Shown here: piece by piece, positions 56,031 to 64,000 of the stretch
Layout of the letters: each line of letters starts with the position of its first letter
Numbering within the stretch: the stretch's first letter is position 1
DNA from: Sanguinoderma infundibulare
Lineage: Eukaryota; Basidiomycota; Agaricomycetes; Polyporales; Polyporaceae
Reading direction: 5' to 3'
Length of the DNA stretch: 64,000 bases
Assembly (NCBI GenBank): GCA_032821775.1
Contig: JAVLRN010000009.1
Span: 1,302,001 to 1,366,000, forward strand
Notes under the pieces: generated by a model
Seen by the model: only the letters and a program-made list of their open reading frames with translations
Told to the model about the DNA's origin: nothing
Databases searched by the model: none
Program-made: the position numbers and the translations under genes

Positions 56031-57410
56031 TTAACTGAAGAAGTCCCTGCCAAGGATGCGTTGAAGGACCTCGTGCGTATCCTCGTTATTCCCGGCCGCC
56101 TCTACGGCTTCGCAGATCGCCCGCGCGAGGGACATCCGGACGATATGCTCACCAGCGCCTGTCCAAAGGGAGTTGGCAAAAACGCCGCGCAGCGAGTCCG
56201 ATGATAAGTGGCGCGCTAGGGACGAGGGCTCGTGGGACTAACCGGATACGCTGCACGCCGTCCTGTGTGTGGCCCAGCAGCCTGCGCCGTAGATGGCTGC
56301 CTGGGTGAAAACGCCGGAAGAACGAGTGTCAGCAGAAAATGGGGATAATTGTTAGGGGGAAAACAGGAATATACTTCGCCGACCCGCCCTGGGAGCTTGA
56401 GCAGCAACCCGCCGCTGTGCGCAAGTCAGTGAGCTTCCTGGGCGGGGCGGGGGACAAAGGCGGGCTACCTCGACACGCCAGCCGCTAGGTGGCTCTCTGC
56501 GTCCCATGCCACGGCGCCCACGGTGTCCTGCCTGCCGCGAAGGCCGTTGATCTGCGCCAATGGAGGCGCGCCTTGGACAGGCGTATCTGCTAAACCTTGG
56601 GATGCGCGGGATCGCGCCGCGTCGAGCTCGGCCTTCCAATTGGCCCATTCGCGTTGTGCTCGGGGTGAGATGAGTGATTTGGGCGGACATTGTAGCCCAA
56701 GCGACTTGGCGAACTCTGACGCGCCTGAGGACACCAGGATGCTGATGGGCATGAATACATATCGTACGAAGGGAATGAGGGCCCCATACAGGGGAGGAAT
56801 GCGACTCAGAGGATCAGACTTGCGTGAATACCGGAGCACTTCGTGCGCTAGGTGGATAGGGTGCTTGATTCCTAGTGTCACGGTTAGGAACCAGCATAGC
56901 ACCGCAGATTGGTATGAAAGTACAGACCTGACACACTCCCAACAGCACCAAAATCGCCTGTGCAGCCATCCATAACGGAGGCGTCGCATTCGGCGGTCCC
57001 GGATAGGGTTAGGTTGGAGCCATAGCCTGCTCGGGTCGTGCATGAGATGTCAGCGAACTCGAACATAGACACCGATATTCCAGAAATGCAAACGCACCGG
57101 CGTTGAGGCATTCCTCGTCCTCTAAGACAGATATTGCTTCGGATACAGACAGCAATGCAGCGTCTTCACAGTGAGGAAGTACTGCACGAGCACATGCTCT
57201 AGCCTCGTGAAAATTCAGAAGACAAATCAGGCATGGGTGTTGAGAGACTCACGAGCGCAATGCACGTTTGACATCCTGGTCGGTTGACCTGGGATGGAAA
57301 CCGGCACCACCATGGACTGCTACAACCTGAAGTGGAGGCCTATCAGGCACTTGCTGTGCGTCTAGTACCAGATCAGCACCAATGACTTGAGGCAGCTGGG
57401 CTACCTCCAT
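56031..57410 (-). CDS. Threonine aspartase / asparaginase-2 family hydrolase (taspase-like)
   Basis: This is an N-terminal nucleophile hydrolase that self-cleaves before a threonine to make its active alpha/beta form. Members cleave after aspartate (taspase) or hydrolyse asparagine and isoaspartyl peptides. Spliced from the minus strand it reads MEVAQLPQVIGADLVLDAQQ, LQVVAVHGGAGFHPRS, AISVLEDEECLNAGYGSNL, TLSGTAECDASVMDG, GDFGAVGSVSGIKHPIHLA, and a linker with LISPRAQREW. The nucleophile follows in RQDTVGAVAWDAE (Thr codon at 56522-56524), then AAGVSSGGLLLKLPGRVGE. The end is EHIVRMSLARAICEAVEAAG...ILGRDFFS. The GSNLT and ECDASVMDG motifs favour the taspase branch over plain asparaginases. 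Several 45-65-bp introns interrupt it. It is divergent from RNase H2B. Confidence 0.88.
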
Positions 57411-57694
57411 GTCGGCAGACAACGGTGTCTATACTCGTACACTGTGGCCCATTACCATGTCATACGTAGAACGTGGAGTTTGGTAGCATGCGTCCGAGTC
57501 GGGGGACTGGGTGGCAGAGGGCTGCTTGAGCGCCCATAACAAACATCGACACACAACGCGGTCGCGGGCAGCCACAGGCGCGTCTTGGGTCAGGCTCCTG
57601 CCCTCGCTCTTCTTCCACCGACACCCTTCGCCCCGTTGCGTCTCGCCCCAGGCAACGGCCAAAGACTCTCCTACGCTCGAGCTGTACTGTCTCC
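57411..57694. promoter_or_regulatory. Shared divergent promoter of taspase-like and RNase H2B genes
   Basis: Only 284 bp separate the two ATGs. I see no TATA box. The + strand has a pyrimidine-rich stretch at about 57595-57640 before the RNase H2B start. Confidence 0.5.
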
Positions 57695-59056
57695 ATGGCA
57701 TGTCACGTCGGTGTTCTCCCGGCAGGTCAGTGAGCCTCTTCACGCAAATCACCAAAGGTGACTGACCGAGTCTACACTCCAGATCTGCTTCAAGTATTAT
57801 CCTGCCAACTGGAGGATCAAATACCACAGGAGGCAGAGCTATCTGGGAGTGGAAGCAGCGGACTCTGTTTTCTGAGATTACCGCACCCGCGGACAGGTAC
57901 GTCTTCGCGGTCACTGTGGAGAGAACGCATGACGAAGTGATGAGAACAGGCGTGCCCTCTCTGTTCTTGCCCTACGAGATACCCGGATGTGATAAGAGCT
58001 CAATATTGGAGGTGCAAGCGGTGGCACCACCGAATCCCAGGTCTTGGTTTCTTCCGGAAGAGGTCGTTGAAGGTGAGCTCGACAGTGTCACAGCTACGTT
58101 CGTGTCTCACTCTCAATGCAGACGGTAAACTTCTCGTCATGACACCCATAGACCCCGCCTTCCTTCTCATCCCGTTACTGCGAGTGACCCAGCCGGTGTG
58201 TAAGCTCCCCGTTACTGCGATAACCTGAACACTGAGCTAATCCATGTAGGCGGATGGTCCGGGCAACTTCCTCCCACCCGAAGATCTCATAGAAGAGGCT
58301 GCAGACAAACTCATAACTGGAAATGCCGAAAGGCTGCTGTCTCCTGACGACGTCCAGCTTATTTCATCCTTACGTTGCATGCAAGCTGCCATGCGACATG
58401 TGTGCGACATCAAAGGCCAGTTCTTACCATTCCTTACCCATGTTCCTGTCTGACGTCTCAGCAGAGATCACGCCTGAAATTGTGGTGTATAGGTACTCTG
58501 CCGAGCGCGTCCAGACGTATCTGCGAACCAAGGTTGCACGCCTGTCCGATAAGGATATATCGGAACTGTCACGAACATTGACCCGGAACTTAGCGAAAGA
58601 TGGGTTAATGGAGGACGGCAAGGACGATCTTTTGAAAGGTGAGACGGTCTGCGCTGAATTGATTTCACTGATCTAAATTCTGTGCGGATAGCGGCTCGTC
58701 TGCGCGCTGCCTGCGATCTTGTGTCACAGTACCTGGCGAGGGATGTCTACGAACAGTTGCTTTCTTCATTCGAGTACGTCTTCCGGAAAGGTTGTCGTTG
58801 TAATACGACTTACTGGTCTTGCTGTAGCTTCACCGCGCTAGAAACACACATGAAGGTGCTCAAGCATGAAGCCTCAGCGGCGGCTGCGGCGAGCATGAAC
58901 GCCGTTGAGGCGAGGGAGAGCAAGGACAGCAAAGAAACAAAAGATGCCAGCAACGACAAGAAGCGCAAGCCTAGAGCTTCAACGGGTGTCGAGAAGTTGA
59001 AGAAGGCCAACACGAAAGGTATGGCGAAGCTGTCGTCCTTCTTCCAGAAGAAGTGA
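57695..59056 (+). CDS. Ribonuclease H2 subunit B with C-terminal PIP box
   Basis: RNase H2 removes ribonucleotides embedded in DNA and RNA:DNA hybrids; subunit B holds the complex together and tethers it to PCNA. The start MACHVGVLPA is joined by a 57-bp or so intron to DLLQVLSCQLEDQIPQ. Family blocks follow: CFLRLPHPRTGVPSLFLPYE, ILEVQAVAPPNPRSWFLPEE, DGKLLVMTPIDPAFLLIPLL, ADGPGNFLPPEDLIEEA, RLLSPDDVQLISSLRCMQAA, YRYSAERVQTYLRTKVARL, and LRAACDLVSQYLARDVYEQL. An Ala/Lys-rich linker leads to the last residues KGMAKLSSFFQKK, a close match to a PCNA-interacting peptide (Q/M-x-x-L-x-x-F-F). The whole family length is present with short GT-AG introns. Confidence 0.92.
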
Positions 59057-59326
59057 GTTTTCGGTGCCGGTCCTGTCGTCCTTGGTATGCCCATATTCTT
59101 GTATTCGTCCTGGAGCTGTACACCGTTTATTCTGCTGTATTCGAATGGTTGTTGTCGATTTGTCTAGGTCAGAAGGTCAAACTACGTCACAATGTGACGA
59201 GAGGTGTCTGGTGGAGAGGTGATTCGAGCTCCGCCGACAGACTCGCGTCTTGACCAGAACGCTCATGTTCATGTTCGACTTGCACTCAACCCAACACCCC
59301 CGCTCTCCTCGCTCTCGTTGATTGTT
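59057..59326. other. Intergenic spacer
   Basis: This 270-bp spacer lies between RNase H2B and the next gene. The next gene's frame is open back to 59204, so its start could lie here. Confidence 0.4.
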
Positions 59327-62038
59327 ATGCTGTCCACCACCCGTCATTTCGTCAAGCAGTACATCGAACGCGGCGTCCAGACAGATACTTTCCCTCGCAA
59401 GACCCCGCCTTCTGAACCATCGCCCTCTCATCGCATGGATTCCTCCGCCCACCCGCAATCCGACGACGTATGTTCCACCTCGATGACGTCTCCATCCGCC
59501 TGTGGGCGTTCCAGGACCGCGACGGAGGACGAAGGCGCATACAGCCAGTGTTCGACCGACATTTCGTTCGATTCCGCCAGTTCGACCGCCGACCGGTCCA
59601 TGACCACTACCACTCGAGCCTACAAGATGGACTCTGGACCTATCTCTGCCAACAGACCGACGACGCTCCTCAACAGACAACCAACGTCCCGCGTCGTCTC
59701 CCTTCCTGAAGCAACCCCCAGATTCCGCATGAAGACTGCTCTCGAGAAGAAAACGGCGCGCGTCGTATCCATGCCCGTACCGGCTATTCGGGACTCCTTG
59801 AGTGATTGTCTGGACGCGCAAAGCATCGTTGGAGACCCATTCGTGTCCGAGGACGAGGAACGCACTCGTGTTCGCGTCCGGTCGCACGCGACCGATGTTC
59901 CACACACGCCATCCACCCCGTCCTCCCCCGACTCTGTGGTCATCATTGCAAACACCAGCAACCAGCTCTCAAACGAATTCCTCAAACCTCGAGTGGATGA
60001 CGAGTCTACTCCGGGGTCTGACGACGAAGGTACGCCGTCGGAATGTCCACACTTCATATACTCATTGTGCGTTCACCGATAGGCTGGATAACTTGGTCGA
60101 GGTCCCCTCCACGCCCCATCCCCGCGTTGCACGGGCCGTTGTCGTTGCCATACGCGCGTTGTCCCTCGTAGGTACCTCCTGTACGTTTTTGAAGTCCGTT
60201 CTGATGTCGGCATGCGTAGAGGTGCTGAGGGCACGATCATCGAAGAGCCTGACAGCCTTCCTCGCGTCATATGGGGCTTGGACACTGAAGACACAAACGG
60301 CCGAATCCATCCAAAGTCCTTTAACGCGCAATCGGCGGTGGTTAAGTTTCCAACGGATACCGCGAGCGAAACAGGACGACCGACTGTGAAGACCAAGCAG
60401 GAGCACAAGCCCTCGTCCGCGCAGAAGCCTCAAGTTCCCAGCAAGGTGCACGTTGGTCGTGCAACGCAGAACCAGCAGAGCGCGACGGCTCCTCGTCCTA
60501 CTCTGGAGTTCCCACGTCCACCCGATTTCATACTGAAACATTCAGAGCCTATAGACCTGGGACGCCTCATGGGATGTTCCCTTGACAGGAACCACCTGGA
60601 AGTAGTGCCCGATGGCACGTTGCCCAGTCCTGGATGGCGGACTTCAGGTTCTAACGATCTTCCGACTCCGGATCTCATACACGACCTCAGCCCCGAGCTT
60701 CAGGCAATGTTATTCGCTCAAGACCGCCTTAGGAGCCACGGTCTGACGACTTCGACCTGGGGCTCAGGCAGTGACATACACAGTCTCTCGAACACTTCCA
60801 TTCCTGCGTCTTCATCTTCCAGTTCCCTACTGGAGTCCCTGAAGTCTTCTCGTTCGCCAATTCTCTTAGAGGAGCTCGCATCTCAACATCTGCACCATCC
60901 CCAAGGACCAGTCTCTCAGACGTCTGCTCTAGATATTGCGCAGAACTACCATCAACGACACCTTCAAAGCATCTTGCCTACGCCGCCGGACTCTACTTCC
61001 CCTATCTGGTCGTCTACGTTCTCTCCCTACCAAGGCGGGATACTATCTCCAGAACTCTTAGCGGCCGCTGGTTTGTCTCAAACGAGCTCAGGCTATATTT
61101 CCTCTCAGGTCGTTCCACCCCGTCTCGAGTCTTCCCAGAATCTACTGAGACCTGTCCTTGGCAATGCCGGTCTTGGTGCTCGAAAGGGCTCTCTGTCTCC
61201 GGCAGCACATATCATCAACGTCAACGCTCAGAAACTTCCGCCTCGTCTCGCCGCGGAGTACGCTCGTCGTCGTTCCATGCCAGACACTTTAAAGGACGTC
61301 CTCCAATTGCAGAGCGATCCTGGATTTCAGTATTCGTCACCCCTGCGGAATTCCCCCACCATGCCAAAGGCGCCACCGAACACGCCCTATGATAGCGTTT
61401 CGCCGTACGGCCCTAGACGACTGGATGCCGTTCCTATCACACAACCGTCGTTCCCAGCTGCGCCTTGTTCGCCGACCTCCACACGAGACGTGCAGAATAT
61501 CTGCTTACCCCAGCACATCCGATCGGTCCCTCTCAGCAGGCTGGTTCAACGTCGGTTGTCTACTGTACCGGAAGAGGACTATGCTTCTAGCGTTGAAACT
61601 GGTCGGACGTCTCCTGCGCCTGGGCGGGCGAGCGCACAAGGCCCTGCCACTGGGCTTCATTTGTTCCTATCACCATCTGGCCGGTCAAATCTCAAGCCCG
61701 CTCCCTTGGATTTGTTGGGCGACCACGTCGGAGGCCGATATGGCGCGGGTGACGTGGGAGGCTCTGCAGACAAGGCGCGGACCATCACGTCCGGAGTGAA
61801 GCTTCCGAACGTCCCAGGGAGGGAGCCCGGGCCGGTCGCTGGCAGGGAAGCACAGTTCGTCAAAGAAGCCTGGCGTCGCCAGGGCAGCGGCAACATAAAC
61901 AGTGACGGCAGAAGACGGGGCGAAGGAGGTCGGGGTAGAGGCCACAAGCGCGGCGGGCGAGGCAGGAAAGGGCGGGGCGGACACGCTCATGGAATCCATG
62001 CCGAGCGGGTCGATGGCGGGCTGGTGGTGAAGTCTTGA
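59327..62038 (+). CDS. Uncharacterised low-complexity protein with RGG-type tail
   Basis: I do not recognise a named family. Two open segments, 59327-60028 and from about 60218 to 62038, join over an intron whose donor is GAAG|GTACGC; the acceptor is probably the AG just before 60218. The product would have about 840 residues. It is Ser/Pro-rich throughout. Short blocks look conserved: MLSTTRHFVKQYIERGVQTD, QKLPPRLAAEYARRRSMPD and IRSVPLSRLVQRRLSTVPEE. The last 60 residues form a Gly/Arg-rich tail (GEGGRGRGHKRGGRGRKGRG) of the kind known to bind RNA and to be arginine-methylated. A role in RNA handling is inference. The ATG at 59327 is preferred over 59204 because the intervening residues are compositionally random. 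Confidence 0.62.
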
Positions 62039-62570
62039 GCTTGAAGGCAATCTTGGTATCGTACGTGAGTCGAGCTTCCTTTCGGGGCCGGGGAGCTGCG
62101 CTGACGAAATAGCCTAATCCCGCAATCCCACCCAGATCCGCAGTCAACAGCTTTGAGTATCGTCGCCTGTGTTTCTCTCGGTCTGGAATATCTCCGGCTC
62201 CATTCAACTCAACCGAACGTGTGTATCCTATAGAGGTTCGATCGATTCGCTGGAAGTGGCTCCGGCGAAAGGACTGGATAGCAGCCGCATGTGATCTGCA
62301 CTTCGTGTATCGATTCCTAGAGCGATGTGGACCGACGTGCAATCGAAGTCATCGGGGTTTGTTTGCAGGCGTGCATTGGGCGGTGGGCTCGACAAAGATT
62401 CGGGGCGGGAGTCGCAGGTGGATTGGTGGGATCTCCGTGCGTGGGCGGCGATATGAGACCCGCCAAGTGCGCCGGAGCCCACGTGCTGAGGTGCTTGCTA
62501 GACGCCGCTAAGTGGTAAAGCCGTTGCGACGTTCAGACCGCGACCATCGTCCTCCTCACCGTCCGACCCA
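62039..62570. other. Promoter region of the MAPKK gene
   Basis: This 532-bp spacer is upstream of the MAPKK. I see no ORF, repeat or clear core-promoter motif. The 100 bp before the ATG are pyrimidine-rich. Confidence 0.4.
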
Positions 62571-64000
62571 ATGTCGCTCCACCCCAGCCCTGCAAGGCCA
62601 ATTGGGCCTCGCTCTCTTCGTTCGGCCTCACCACATCCTTTCCCAGAAGTCGCCCCTCTCAACATCCGCAAGCCTTCCAGGGAGCAGTCCAATGGATCCA
62701 CTCTTCTCTCGCCTCCAAATGGCTCCCCGTTGTCGCGCTCGCCCACGCCCACACCTACCCTGTCTGTTCAGTCACCGGTCCTCATGCCAGGCTCCTCCCC
62801 GCGACGAAAACCTGCATTTCCCAAGATCGATTTCGCTCCCCTCCGTGATTCCAACTTTGAGTTGATAGGCGGCCCTCAGCCCAATTCCCTACCTCCTCAG
62901 GCTCCGCCCTCGATCTCCACCGGCGGTAGCGAGCCCACTATGCGCCCGCCAGACCATACTATCTCGCCGCAGCATCCCCCACCGCAGGCGTTGTCGATGG
63001 GCGACCTGCGAGAGAAGGTCAAGGAGCAGTCTGACGACCAGTGGTCGGACGACGTGCTCGAGGAGCTCGCCCGGCTGGGCGAGGGCGCGGGCGGCGCGGT
63101 GTACAAGGTGCGCGACCGGCGGACGGGCGTGGTGATGGCGCGCAAGACGATCACGACGCTCGAGGCCCCGATGAAGCAGCTGCTGCGCGAGATCGAGATC
63201 ACGTCCAACACCTCGCACGTCAACATTGTCCACTTCTACGGCGCGTACATGAGCCCGAGCAGCAGGGAGGTCAAGGTGCTCATGGAGTTCGGCGAGGGCG
63301 GCTCGCTCGAGTCGGTCGGGAAGCGCATGCGCGAGATCGGCGGCAGGGTCGGCGAGAAGGTCGCTGGACGGCTTGCGGAGGGGGTGCGTGCCGCTTCGTT
63401 TTTTTTTTGGTTCTCGTTTCCGCTTCGCATGGCGATTGCCATGTGGAGAGGTTTGGTTGCCTGGGGCACCTATCGTCCGACTCTCATTTCGCTGCGTCTG
63501 CTGCGTTGCGCGTCTTGTGTGTGGGATGAATGGTGGCGAAATGACTGACTGACGGCTCGGGTCCGCGTTCGTGATACAGATCCTGCAAGGGCTCGCGTAC
63601 CTGCACTCGCGCAAGACCATCCACCGGGACATCAAACCGCCGAACATCCTGCTCACGCGCGAGGGCGTCGTCAAGCTTTGTGACTTCGGTGTCTCTGGGG
63701 AGCTCATCAACTCGGTCGCCGGGACGTTCACCGGGACGAGCCTTTACATGGCGGTAAGTGTCCTTCCCGCCTCGAGAGCGTGCGCGAGACGCCTTTGCTC
63801 ACACACACGTCTGTCCTGCTTCTTTGGATTGTGTTCGTGATCGCGTCGTGTCATGCATAGCCGGAACGCCTCTCCGGCAATGATTACACCATCCGATCAG
63901 ACGTTTGGTCGACTGGCATTACGCTCCTCGAGCTCGTGACAAACCGCTTCCCGTTCCCCACCGATCTCGCGGCGATCGAACTCATGATGTATATTGTCCA
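62571..64000 (+). CDS. MAP kinase kinase, Mkk1/2-like (cell-wall integrity), 3' end missing
   Basis: This dual-specificity kinase should phosphorylate a Slt2/Mpk1-type MAP kinase downstream of Bck1. Exons are 62571-63383, 63580-63753 and 63861-64000, and the gene continues past the window. The first 160 residues are Ser/Pro-rich regulatory sequence. The kinase domain has the glycine loop [11 protein letters not shown] (170-180), ATP lysine K192 (ARKTI), catalytic HRDIKPPN (D288) and DFG (306-308). The activation loop is [20 protein letters not shown], with S316 and T320 as likely phosphosites. Then come [20 protein letters not shown] and AIELMMYIV. The '[14 protein letters not shown]' loop and 'NRFPFP' are typical of Mkk1/2 rather than Ste7 or Pbs2. 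The 196-bp first intron carries a T-rich start. Confidence 0.93.

Overview
This window is nuclear DNA from a filamentous basidiomycete, most likely an agaricomycete. The genes are split by short introns of about 50-60 bp with GTRNGT donors. Several proteins have fungus-typical architecture: a Zn2Cys6 transcription factor, a Pcl-type cyclin, a Mkk1/2-like MAPKK and a methylcitrate dehydratase. The non-LTR retrotransposon has a fungal RNase H-bearing layout. No species name can be read from the sequence alone.

Layout. 0-1.3 kb: the 3' end of a C2H2 zinc-finger gene (+) converging on NAA50 (-). 1.3-7.5 kb: no gene I can support. 7.5-8.4 kb: a basidiomycete-type unknown protein (-). 9.6-10.1 kb: a possible membrane-protein relic. 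10.8-11.6 kb: a five-exon unknown protein (-). 12.2-13.6 kb: a secreted, probably GPI-anchored aspartic protease (+). 13.9-17.5 kb: two intact tandem copies of a mitochondrially targeted short-chain dehydrogenase (-), sharing intron positions that include a GC-AG intron. 18.1-18.4 kb: a hAT-like MITE. 21.1-23.2 kb: a Pho85-type cyclin (-). 23.2-31.3 kb: a gene-poor stretch. 31.3-34.3 kb: a Zn2Cys6 transcription factor (-). 34.3-40.0 kb: a second gene-poor stretch. 40.0-48.3 kb: a complete 8.27-kb non-LTR retrotransposon (-) with two intact ORFs, a poly(A) tail and a perfect 15-bp target-site duplication.

49.0-64.0 kb is a dense housekeeping block: methylcitrate dehydratase (-), SNAPC3 (+), TFIIH Tfb4/p34 (+), taspase-like threonine aspartase (-), RNase H2 subunit B (+), an unknown RGG-tailed protein (+) and a cell-wall-integrity-type MAPKK (+) that runs off the right edge. 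Two pairs are divergent with short shared promoters: methylcitrate dehydratase/SNAPC3 and taspase/RNase H2B.

The genes do not form one pathway. Three belong to core nucleic-acid machinery (snRNA transcription, TFIIH, ribonucleotide removal). Others serve propionate detoxification, cell-cycle or nutrient signalling and cell-wall signalling. The most novel material is the retrotransposon, especially three extra CX2CX3HX4H zinc motifs in its ORF1, followed by the MITE, the SDR pair and the cyclin-box insertion. Exon boundaries were read by eye from splice consensus and reading frame. Functions rest on recognised motifs; no database search was run.
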